From Haloechinothrix_A salitolerans (GTDB lineage: Bacteria > Actinomycetota > Actinomycetes > Mycobacteriales > Pseudonocardiaceae): a stretch of 64,000 nt of DNA. This document shows positions 1 to 6,863 of the stretch, one piece after another. The notes below the pieces were generated by a model. The model was not told the origin of the DNA. It saw only the letters and a list, made by a program, of their open reading frames with translations, and made no database searches. How positions within the stretch are numbered: the stretch's first letter is position 1; each line of letters begins with the position of its first letter. The stretch lies in assembly GCF_039544105.1 (NCBI RefSeq), contig NZ_BAABLA010000026.1; one strand, written 5' to 3'. Position numbers and translations under genes: made by a program.

Positions 1-104
1 TGGGATACAAAACTCCGCACGAAGTCCGCAACGAATACCTGAATCAGCAGTTCGCGGCATAAAAGGACACAAACTCACCAGTCCGGAAAACACGGGGCAG
101 CCCA
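1..104 (+). mobile_element. Right end of an IS3-type insertion sequence
   Basis: Only the last part of the element lies in the window. A transposase C-terminus stops at 62. About 25 bases further on, the stretch at 87-104 (AAAACACGGGGCAGCCCA) has the AAAAC-CGGGGC...CA pattern of many IS3-family right inverted repeats, which end in CA. The element therefore probably ends at 104. The other inverted repeat and any target duplication lie outside the window. Family-level assignment is reasonable; the subgroup is not determinable. Confidence 0.6.
3..62 (+). CDS. IS3-type transposase, C-terminal 19 residues (partial)
   Basis: The frame beginning at base 3 reads GYKTPHEVRNEYLNQQFAA and then stops. 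The pattern GY(K/R)TPHEV-NEYLNQ is the usual C-terminal tail of the OrfB integrase of IS3-family elements, just after the catalytic DDE core. The rest of the gene lies upstream of the window. The call rests on a short but characteristic peptide. Confidence 0.7.
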   Translation, partial: GYKTPHEVRNEYLNQQFAA

Positions 105-182
105 CGCGGCCAAATCAATCGCCAGCAGCCCGAGGACAAAGCCAACGGTGAGGGACCAGGTAAGCCAACCGATCTCAAGCAT
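105..182 (-). pseudogene. TerC-like membrane protein, N-terminal stub cut by the IS
   Basis: Reading from an ATG at 182 on the minus strand gives MLEIGWLTWSLTVGFVLG and then LLAIDLAA up to base 105, exactly where the IS right end is inferred. The frame then runs nine codons into the IS and stops at 75. An N-terminal hydrophobic helix with W-T-W-S-L-T and G-LLA-DL is typical of the first segment of TerC/Alx-family integral membrane proteins. Only 26 codons remain, so the family call is tentative. The geometry (gene start, then IS end) suggests insertional inactivation. Confidence 0.45.
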
Positions 183-260
183 CGGCCGAATGATTACCCC
201 GGTGGCGACATCGCTAACCGCGAGCCGGTGCGCAGAGGGTCGCGAGCCGCCGAACGAGCG

Positions 261-695
261 TCACTGGCCGGTGAGGAAGACGAGGCGGAACTTGCCGATC
301 TGCACCTCGTCGCCGTGGGTGAGTTCGGCCTCGTCCATCGGGTGCCGATTGACGTAGGTGCCGTTGAGGCTGCCGACATCGCGGATCACGAACTGTCCCT
401 GCCGACGGTGGAACTCGACGTGATGCCGCGAGACCGTGGTGTCATCGAGGAAGATGTCGCTGTCCGGATGCCGCCCCACGCTGACGGTGTCCTTGTCAAG
501 CAGGAACTGTGAGCCGACGTTCGGTCCGCGTTTGACCACCAGTAGCGCCGAACCCGCCGGGATGCGGGCTTCAACGAGATCATCCGAGGACTGCGACTCG
601 CCTCGGCCCGCGTCGTTGCGGAAGGCGGGCGTGAAGTACGAGGTTCCTTCTGAGGACTCTCCGCGGCGGTCGTCCGGCTCGGAGTTCATGTTCAC
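261..695 (-). CDS. garA: FHA-domain regulator, GarA/OdhI type
   Basis: 144-residue cytoplasmic protein. GarA/OdhI proteins bind 2-oxoglutarate dehydrogenase and glutamate dehydrogenase through the FHA domain and are switched off when Ser/Thr kinases phosphorylate an N-terminal threonine. The C-terminal half (residues about 48-144) closely follows GarA: G74-R75 in GRHPDSDIFLDD, S89-R90-H91, N111-G112-T, and the ending GDEVQIGKFRLVFLTG. The start chosen is GTG at 695, because GAGGAG lies 9 bases upstream; ATG at 689 is the alternative. The N-terminal kinase motif reads E-G-T-S-Y-F instead of E-T-T-S-V-F, so only the second threonine (T18) is kept. No kinase gene is adjacent. Confidence 0.9.
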   Translation of the reverse strand: MNMNSEPDDRRGESSEGTSYFTPAFRNDAGRGESQSSDDLVEARIPAGSALLVVKRGPNVGSQFLLDKDTVSVGRHPDSDIFLDDTTVSRHHVEFHRRQGQFVIRDVGSLNGTYVNRHPMDEAELTHGDEVQIGKFRLVFLTGQ

Positions 696-848
696 GTCGG
701 CCAACTCCTCATCGTGCTGCTCGTTCCCCGGGCCTGGTCGTGCGCTGCGTGTCACCGTAGTCGTCCGGCCAAGATCGGGCGAACCGTATAAAGTCTTAAG
801 ACTGCCACCTAGCGCCCGCACGGACCACGGGATGGGTGATACCGGTTC

Positions 849-1898
849 GTGCAGGGTATGTCGTGGGACGTGGTGCCCGCGACGTCTACAGTAGGGATTG
901 CTGGCGGGATCTTCATCGCGGCGGCCGTGGTGACGATCGTGTTCAGCATGCGCCTAGTCCGGTTGGGTGATGCCCTTGCCGACCGCACCGGCTGGGGCGA
1001 GGCGTTGTTCGGCGCGGTGTTGTTCGGCGCCGCGACGTCCCTGTCCGGCATCGTGATGACCGGCGTCAGTGCCGGGTTGGACGAACCTGAGCTGGCCTAC
1101 AGCAACGCGGTCGGTGGGATCGCGGTGCAGACGCTGGCGATCGTGCTCGCCGACATCGCGTACCGCAGGGTCAATCTGGAGCACGCCGCCGCGTCGGCGC
1201 GTAACCTCCTCTTCGGTTGCCTGCTGATCGTATTGCTGGCCACGGCGCTGTTCGCTTCCTTCAGTCCAGCGGTGACCGCGTTCGGTGTGCACCCGATGTC
1301 CGTCGTCCTGATCGGCTTCTACTGGGGCGGGCTCGCGCTGATCACCAAACAGGGCAGGCCGCTGTGGCGAGCGGTGACGACGATCGACACTCGCGCGGAT
1401 GTCCCCGAGGCGCACGGCTCGTTCGGGTCGCGCGGTATGGCGGGACTCTGGACCGAGTTCGCCGCGGTCGCGCTCGGCGTCATCGTGGCGGGCTGGGCGG
1501 TGGCGCGGTCGGCGGAGGTCACGATCAATGCCACCGGGTTGCGTGCCGGGTTCGTCGGCGCGGTGTTGATGGGCCTCGTCAATGCCCTCCCCGAGATGGT
1601 GACGGCCATCGCCGCCGTGCGGCAGGGCGCGCTCACCCTGGCCATCGCCGCGGTGATCGGTGGGAACTGCCTCGACGCCCTCAACCTGGTGGTCGGTGAC
1701 ATCGCCTACCGCGGCGGGTCGCTGTACCACGCGGCAGGACCCGATCAACTCTTAGTGACCACAGCCGGCCTTGTCATGACTGGCGTCGTGCTGGGCGGGC
1801 TACTGCTCCGGCAGCGCGGTGGCTGGCTCCGCGTGGGGTTTGACGGCATCGTGCTCGCGCTCGTCTACGCCACGACGGTCGCGGGCCTTGTTATCTAG
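849..1898 (+). CDS. Sodium/calcium exchanger-like (CaCA) membrane protein
   Basis: About 349 residues, with roughly ten hydrophobic segments in two inverted halves. CaCA-family antiporters carry two alpha repeats, and both are visible. The first lies near residues 55-100 (GAATSLSGIVMTGVSAG then NAVGGIAVQT). The second, near 240-280, reads NALPEMVTAIAAVRQGAL and IGGNCLDALN. The first repeat lacks the usual P-E and G-N signature, so transport may be altered or the substrate different. The start is uncertain: GTG at 849 or ATG at 858 (MSWDVVP), neither with a clear ribosome-binding site. It is divergent from garA. Confidence 0.7.
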   Translation: MQGMSWDVVPATSTVGIAGGIFIAAAVVTIVFSMRLVRLGDALADRTGWGEALFGAVLFGAATSLSGIVMTGVSAGLDEPELAYSNAVGGIAVQTLAIVLADIAYRRVNLEHAAASARNLLFGCLLIVLLATALFASFSPAVTAFGVHPMSVVLIGFYWGGLALITKQGRPLWRAVTTIDTRADVPEAHGSFGSRGMAGLWTEFAAVALGVIVAGWAVARSAEVTINATGLRAGFVGAVLMGLVNALPEMVTAIAAVRQGALTLAIAAVIGGNCLDALNLVVGDIAYRGGSLYHAAGPDQLLVTTAGLVMTGVVLGGLLLRQRGGWLRVGFDGIVLALVYATTVAGLVI

Positions 1899-2110
1899 CC
1901 TCGCGTTCCGGCCACGGCACGCGTCGACATCACCATCTGGTGCGGTCGGAGGCGAAAGTAGGCAGAACGTACTCCCACGCGCACGCACTGTCAGGTACCG
2001 TTGCAGTCGTCGCTCTTACGAGTGACACCTAACGGCGAAACTGGCAGGGGAACACGTGGGTGTGGATGGGACCATCGGCGTGCTGGCACGCCACAGCCCG
2101 CTGGTGCTAT

Positions 2111-2335
2111 CAGCTGTCGCGGTTGCGCATCGGAGACGTCCCTTCCTGGCTGAGTGTGGCCTTGTCAGATCGGCTTCGAACGGTTCAGCTGTCGCGGTTA
2201 CGCATCGCGCGTGTCCTTCCGTGCGTCGGTGGGGGCTGGTCAGAACGGATTCTTGGTACTCAGGAGTCGCGGTTCGACACTGGAGGCACCTCCCATCGCG
2301 CGCTCGGGGAAGAACGGTGCATGAATCGCTCAATA
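2111..2335. repeat. Three tandem copies of a diverged 75-bp unit
   Basis: Units start at 2111, 2186 and 2261, exactly 75 bp apart. Units 1 and 2 both begin CAGCTGTCGCGGTT-CGCATCG and share GTCAGA-CGG about 50 bases further on. Unit 3 keeps CAG-AGTCGCGGTT and then diverges. Because 75 is a multiple of three, every frame shows a 25-residue repeat; on the minus strand the repeated peptide is RC-TAT. No frame looks like a normal gene and no ribosome-binding site is convincing. The repeats fill most of the 534-bp gap between the exchanger and the diguanylate cyclase. See findings. Confidence 0.7.
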
Positions 2336-2432
2336 GTGTGAAGTTTCACGATGTCCGGTCTCCCAGCGGGGGTAATGGCGAATTGCAACTACACGCGGTG
2401 CCGATTCGGTCACTCCGGGTGGCGGTGACCTG

Positions 2433-3764
2433 ATGCGGTGGACAGATCGTATTGTCCTTGCTTCCCACGGTGGAGGGAACTCTTTCGAGGGAACGACTAG
2501 CGAGGCCGACAGATACGGCCGCGTGCGGCGCCTGCTTCGCCCTCACGGTGTCTACGCGCTCCTCGTCGACCTCGCCGCCGTGGTGACGTGCCTGGTCGCG
2601 GTTCAGTTGTCCCCGCTGCCCACCGCTAAGGACGTGGTGGCTTTCGGTGTGCTCGCCGTCGTCCTCGGGGCGCATATCGTCATCGTCTGGCGGGGTGAGG
2701 AACGCCGACGTGATCGGGCTATGGGGCCGATCTTCGACCTCACCAGTGTGTGGACGTTCGCGGCTGTCGTGGTGCTGCCCGCCGCGTTGGCGCTCGGGTT
2801 GATACTCGGCATGCGGATCGGCACGTATGCCATCCGGCGCAGGCCGTGGTGGCGGTATCTGTTCGGCACGGCCGTCATCCTGGCTTCGGCAGCCGCGGCG
2901 GAGATCGTGTTCGCGGTCATCGATGCTCCGCTGACGGGTGGTGACGTCGGTGAGCAGGCGCTCATGCTCGCCACGCTCGCCGCGGCTGGCGGCGTGTACT
3001 GGCTCGTGCAGGCCGCGGCGCACGCGGGAATACTGACGCTCACGCTTCCCGGCGAACGGTTTCGGGAGCAGTGGGGCACGCGCACGGAGAACTTGATCGA
3101 GGCTGGCACGCTCGCGGTTGGCGGGCTGCTCGGCGTCATCATGACGCACGGTGTGCTGTATCCGCTCTTGGTGCTGGCGGTGCTGGCGCCGCTGAACCTG
3201 TTGCTCGCCGACCGGCAGGCGGACGCTGCCGAGTTGCGTGAGCACGCCCGCACCGACGCGCGAACCGGACTGCTCAACGCTCGTGGACTCGCCGAGCAGG
3301 GGGCTCGCGTGCTGCAGCGCTGTCACGGGTCGGCGTCACCCGCCGCGATGCTGATCATCGACTTGGACTACTTCAAATCGATCAACGACTCCTGGGGGCA
3401 TCCCGCGGGGGACGCCGTGCTCGGTGCGGTCGGACGGGTGCTCCGACACGCCGTGCGGCCTGGTGACGTCGCCGCGCGCGACGGTGGCGAGGAGTTCGTC
3501 GTGGTCCTGCCGGACACCACGATCGAGGACGCGGCGGTGGTGGCGGACCGGATCCGTGCCGAGTTGGCCGCGCTGGAGGTCGTGGCCACTGACAAGAACG
3601 GCGCGCCGATCCTGATCACGGACAGGACCGCGTCGATCGGGGTCGCGGCGCAGCCGGACCACGGGACGACGTTCGACGATCTGCGTCGGGCCGCCGACGC
3701 CGCGCTGTACGAGGCGAAGAACTCGGGCCGCGACCGGACGGTGCTCGTCACCGAGCCTGCCTGA
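2433..3764 (+). CDS. Membrane-bound diguanylate cyclase (GGDEF)
   Basis: 443 residues. About six hydrophobic segments between residues 40 and 258 anchor a C-terminal GGDEF domain (about 268-440). The active-site loop is GGEEF (351-355), an accepted variant that usually keeps activity. RPGD (342-345) lies five residues before it, matching the RxxD inhibitory site, so product inhibition by c-di-GMP is expected. DLDYFKSINDSWGH contains the metal and GTP-binding residues. No EAL domain is fused. The start ATG at 2433 follows closely on the 75-bp repeat region. The N-terminal segment is an unassigned sensory membrane module. Confidence 0.88.
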   Translation: MRWTDRIVLASHGGGNSFEGTTSEADRYGRVRRLLRPHGVYALLVDLAAVVTCLVAVQLSPLPTAKDVVAFGVLAVVLGAHIVIVWRGEERRRDRAMGPIFDLTSVWTFAAVVVLPAALALGLILGMRIGTYAIRRRPWWRYLFGTAVILASAAAAEIVFAVIDAPLTGGDVGEQALMLATLAAAGGVYWLVQAAAHAGILTLTLPGERFREQWGTRTENLIEAGTLAVGGLLGVIMTHGVLYPLLVLAVLAPLNLLLADRQADAAELREHARTDARTGLLNARGLAEQGARVLQRCHGSASPAAMLIIDLDYFKSINDSWGHPAGDAVLGAVGRVLRHAVRPGDVAARDGGEEFVVVLPDTTIEDAAVVADRIRAELAALEVVATDKNGAPILITDRTASIGVAAQPDHGTTFDDLRRAADAALYEAKNSGRDRTVLVTEPA

Positions 3765-3776
3765 CAGCTGACCTTT

Positions 3777-4631
3777 TCAGCCGTCGATGCGGCGCCTCAG
3801 TTGCGCGGGCTCGCTTGGCGGCGTTCCGTCGAGCCTGCGAGTGAGCGCGTCGGCGGTGGCTCGCACCTGCTCGGCCAGCAGCGGCCAGGTGTCCGGCGGC
3901 CGAGCGGTGCGCCGAAACGGCACCGCGATGCTGGCGACGGGGTGGCCGTTGTGGTCGAACGACGGCGCGGCGACACACGCTAGTTCAGGAGTGACCAGGC
4001 CGTCCTCGACCGCCCAGCCTTGCCTACGCTCGCTGTTGAGCATCGACCGCAGTTCCGGCAGGTTGCGCGGCCCAGTGCCGGTGCGGGTGGGGAACGAGTC
4101 CTTGCTTGGAAACAGTGCGCGCACCTGCTCCTGCGGTAGGTGCGCGAGCAGCGCGCGCCCGGATGCCGTGAGGTGGGCGGGCAGGCGCACACCGACATCG
4201 GTGACCAGCGTCGTCGGATGTTCCGGCTGAACCTTGAGCAAGTAGAGCGACTCCGCCCCGTGCAGCACGGCCAGATGCGCGGTGTCACCGACCTCGGAGA
4301 CCAGCCGGGCCAGTAGCGGGCGTGCGAGGTGCTCCAGCGGGTCGTGGCGCAGGTAGGCGGAGCCCAGCTCGAACACGCCGAGCCCGAGCCCGTACCGGTG
4401 CCGCTCGGGGAGGTGCACCACAAGTCCCTCGTCGACCAGCACCGACAGCAGGTGATACATCGAGCTGCGCGGCACGTTCAGTGCCCGTGCCAGCGCCGCC
4501 GCGGGTAGTGGATCGGGGCTGGCCGCGAGGCGACGCAGCACGGCGACGGCCGTGCGCACGGCCGGCACGTTGCTGTTCATGCTCCCGCGTGCTGCCTTCG
4601 TGCCGCGCTGCCGTGGTGCCGGCTCCGCCAT
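3777..4631 (-). CDS. IclR-family transcriptional regulator
   Basis: 284 residues. An N-terminal winged helix-turn-helix (about 22-85; A-ALARALNVPRSSMYHLL) is followed by the IclR effector-binding domain (about 100-265), with the typical stretch LTASGRALLAHLP and a late WAVEDG...A-P-FDHNGHPVASIAVP. The ATG at 4631 has GGGAG five bases upstream; a second candidate is MNSNVPAV about 17 codons in. It lies 84 bp downstream of the MetE-like gene on the same strand, so the two may be cotranscribed. A 16-bp perfect palindrome just before its start suggests autoregulation. The effector is unknown; the context suggests methionine or one-carbon metabolism. Confidence 0.88.
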   Translation of the reverse strand: MAEPAPRQRGTKAARGSMNSNVPAVRTAVAVLRRLAASPDPLPAAALARALNVPRSSMYHLLSVLVDEGLVVHLPERHRYGLGLGVFELGSAYLRHDPLEHLARPLLARLVSEVGDTAHLAVLHGAESLYLLKVQPEHPTTLVTDVGVRLPAHLTASGRALLAHLPQEQVRALFPSKDSFPTRTGTGPRNLPELRSMLNSERRQGWAVEDGLVTPELACVAAPSFDHNGHPVASIAVPFRRTARPPDTWPLLAEQVRATADALTRRLDGTPPSEPAQLRRRIDG

Positions 4632-4644
4632 TCGCGCTCCCGAT

Positions 4645-4660
4645 GTCTGAGATCTCAGAC
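4645..4660. promoter_or_regulatory. Perfect 16-bp palindrome, candidate IclR operator
   Basis: GTCTGAGATCTCAGAC is identical to its reverse complement and sits 14 bp upstream of the IclR start codon. IclR-family proteins commonly bind short palindromes overlapping their own promoters. No T-run follows it on either strand, so it is less likely to be a terminator for the upstream MetE-like gene. Confidence 0.5.
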
Positions 4661-4715
4661 CCTAGCTCAGAGCGGCACGATGTCGATGGCGTGGTCGAAC
4701 CGCACGAAATCGCCG

Positions 4716-5831
4716 TCACCGCGACCCGAACGCCCGCTCGGCGGTCCGGACGAGCAGGCCCAGTTTGCGGCGCTCGTCGTCGACGCTGAGGGCGTTGCCG
4801 AGCAGCGACGTGGCGAACCCGCACTGGGTGCCGAGCGCGAGCCGGTCCGTGCCCACCTCGTCGCCCGCCTCGCGAATCCGCGCCAGCAGCGTGTCCTCCG
4901 CTTCGAGATCGGGGCGTTTCGTCGTGATCAGCCCTAGCACGACGGTGCGGTCGTCTGGCACGAGTCGCAGCGGCGCGAAGTCACCTGAACGTTCGTCGTC
5001 GTACTCCAGGAGCAGCCGGTCGGCATTGATGGTGCCGAAGAGTTGGCGAGCGATGGCGTCGTAGCCGCCGGACACCAGCCAGCGGCTCCGCTGGTTGCCC
5101 CGGCACAGATGGAACCCGGTGGTGGCGGGCCGAGCCGCCGCGATGACCGCGTTGTCGAGTTCGGCGCCGTAAGCTAGCCAGCGTTCGGCGGGCCAGCCGC
5201 GCCGTTCGTAGAACTCGCGCCATGCCGCGTCGACCAGCAGCGGGTAGTGCGGCGCGTCGAGCTGCATGTAGTGGCAGCCCAGCCGCGTCAGCTCCCGCAC
5301 CTCGTCGCACAAGATCTGCGTGACGTCGGCCAGGAAGGCGTCGAGCGTGCGGTACGGTCCCGTCCGCTCCGGCGACCACAGGCTCGCGAACAGCGTGGGG
5401 CTCGGCAGAGTCACCTTCACGATCGCGTCGTCGACATGCGATCGCAAGAACGTGAACTCCTCTGCTGCCAGGTTGCGGCGCTTGCGCGGCGGGCCAGTGA
5501 TGCTCAGGTCGGCGGGCCGGTCGACACTCGTGTCCCCGAACTCCTCGGAATGCCACTCGCCCCATAGCCACGCGTCCAGCCCGGCGCCGGTGATGCCGTC
5601 GACGGCCGCGGCCAGTTCGCTCTGAAACGACTCGCGACGCAGCTCGCCGTCGGTGATCACCGGCATTCCAACATCCCGCTGGAGCGCGACGACCTCCCGG
5701 ACGGCTGTGTCCTCGATCGCCTTGAACTCGGCGGCGGACAGCGCGTCGGCGGCGTGCGCCGACCGAGCGGCCAGCAGGTAGTCCGGCCGCAGCAGACTGC
5801 CGACGTGCTCGGTGCGTGCGGTGACGGTCAT
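4716..5831 (-). CDS. MetE C-terminal-domain-like methyltransferase
   Basis: 371 residues, equal to the catalytic half of cobalamin-independent methionine synthase without the N-terminal half. Zinc ligands are all present: H241 and C243 in GFHLCRGN, E276 in LLEYDDE, and C337 in GTQCGF. Short stand-alone MetE-like proteins of this type (YxjG/YxjH, archaeal MetE) use methyl donors other than methyl-tetrahydropteroyl-triglutamate, so the donor is open. It is divergent from the BtuF-like gene (22 bp apart) and precedes the IclR gene. Full-length metE lies 2.4 kb away, so this is a second, distinct activity rather than the main enzyme. Confidence 0.8.
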   Translation of the reverse strand: MTVTARTEHVGSLLRPDYLLAARSAHAADALSAAEFKAIEDTAVREVVALQRDVGMPVITDGELRRESFQSELAAAVDGITGAGLDAWLWGEWHSEEFGDTSVDRPADLSITGPPRKRRNLAAEEFTFLRSHVDDAIVKVTLPSPTLFASLWSPERTGPYRTLDAFLADVTQILCDEVRELTRLGCHYMQLDAPHYPLLVDAAWREFYERRGWPAERWLAYGAELDNAVIAAARPATTGFHLCRGNQRSRWLVSGGYDAIARQLFGTINADRLLLEYDDERSGDFAPLRLVPDDRTVVLGLITTKRPDLEAEDTLLARIREAGDEVGTDRLALGTQCGFATSLLGNALSVDDERRKLGLLVRTAERAFGSR

Positions 5832-5853
5832 ACATCGAGGCTACGGTGGAGGC

Positions 5854-6753
5854 ATGCGAATCGTGTCGCTCTTGCCCTCGGCCACCGAGATCGTGTTCGC
5901 GCTCGGCGCTGGTGACGACTTGGTCGGAGTCACGGTCGAGTGCGACTATCCGGCCGAGGCGCGCGGCAAGCGCATCGTGTCGACCAGCACGCTACCCGGG
6001 GGACTGTCCGCCGCCGAGATCGACGCGGTGGTCGCCGAACGCAAGGCGGCAGGCGAGGACGTCTACCGGCTCGATGAGGACGCGCTGGCCGACCTCGACG
6101 CCGATCTGGTGCTCACCCAGGACCTGTGTTCGGTGTGTTCTGTCGACATCAGCCAGGTGCGCCATGCGCTCGATTTCCTCGGTAGCTCGGCGGACGTCGT
6201 CAACGTCGATCCCCGCACGTTGCCGGAGGTGTTCGACTCGATCCGCACCATCGGCACCGCCCTCGGCCGGACATCCCAGTCCGAACGGCTCGTGGCGGAG
6301 TTGTCCGAGCGGCTGGAAGCCATCCGGGACACGGTGGCGGGCCGTCGTCGCGTACCCACACTGGTACTGGAATGGACCGATCCGCCGTACGCGCCGGGAC
6401 ATTGGATTCCGGACATGGTGACCGCGGCTGGCGGTAACTGCGTGCTGGGCCGGTCCGGTGAGCGTTCGATGCGTACCGACTGGGACACCGTGGCGTCGTC
6501 CGGTGCCGAGGTGACGATCGCCGCGCCGTGTGGCTTCGACCTTGCCGACTCGGCCGCGCTCGCTTCCGACGTTGTCGGCAAGGACGTCCTGCCATCGGGA
6601 GTGCCGGTCTGGGCGGTGGACGCGAACGCGTTGTTCGTCCGTCCTGGCCCTCGGGTCGTCGACGGCGTCGAGGTGCTGGCGACGATCCTGCACTCTGAAG
6701 TCGTGGGCGTTCCTGATCCCAGCCGGACCCGTGCCGTGGTGCCGACGTTCTAG
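5854..6753 (+). CDS. BtuF-like cobalamin/heme-type binding protein without signal peptide
   Basis: 299 residues with the periplasmic-binding fold of BtuF/FepB proteins: RIVSLLPSATEIVFALGAG-D-LVG at the N-terminus and the motif QDLCSVCSVD near residue 90. That cysteine pair is a hallmark of a widespread cytosolic subgroup annotated as cobalamin-binding. The ATG at 5854 directly follows GGTGGAGG; starting further upstream adds no signal peptide. It therefore probably works in the cytoplasm, and no permease or ATPase is adjacent. Its head-to-head position with a MetE-like gene suggests a link to corrinoid or methyl-group chemistry. That link is an inference. Confidence 0.75.
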   Translation: MRIVSLLPSATEIVFALGAGDDLVGVTVECDYPAEARGKRIVSTSTLPGGLSAAEIDAVVAERKAAGEDVYRLDEDALADLDADLVLTQDLCSVCSVDISQVRHALDFLGSSADVVNVDPRTLPEVFDSIRTIGTALGRTSQSERLVAELSERLEAIRDTVAGRRRVPTLVLEWTDPPYAPGHWIPDMVTAAGGNCVLGRSGERSMRTDWDTVASSGAEVTIAAPCGFDLADSAALASDVVGKDVLPSGVPVWAVDANALFVRPGPRVVDGVEVLATILHSEVVGVPDPSRTRAVVPTF

Positions 6754-6863
6754 TAACGCCCGCGTGTAGGGATTTGCGCATGGGGTCTGGTTGGGAGCCT
6801 GCCACGACGGTGGGATGAACGCCGTCGACACGCCGAGTCCGAATTCACCCCACGGATATCTGT

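Noticed and set aside
2111..2335. The 75-bp repeats as a CRISPR array
   Set aside because: There is no short identical repeat alternating with unique spacers; the whole unit is repeated and diverged, and no cas genes are near.
2338..2349. GTGAA-GT-TTCAC palindrome before the diguanylate cyclase, considered as a Rex or CRP-type site
   Set aside because: The two-base spacer is too short for Rex and the flanks do not match CRP; kept only as an unsupported observation.
2056..2433. A 125-codon plus-strand frame across the 75-bp repeats
   Set aside because: Composition is Arg/Val-rich with no domain, competing frames on both strands look equally repetitive, and no ribosome-binding site supports the start; treated as repeat DNA.
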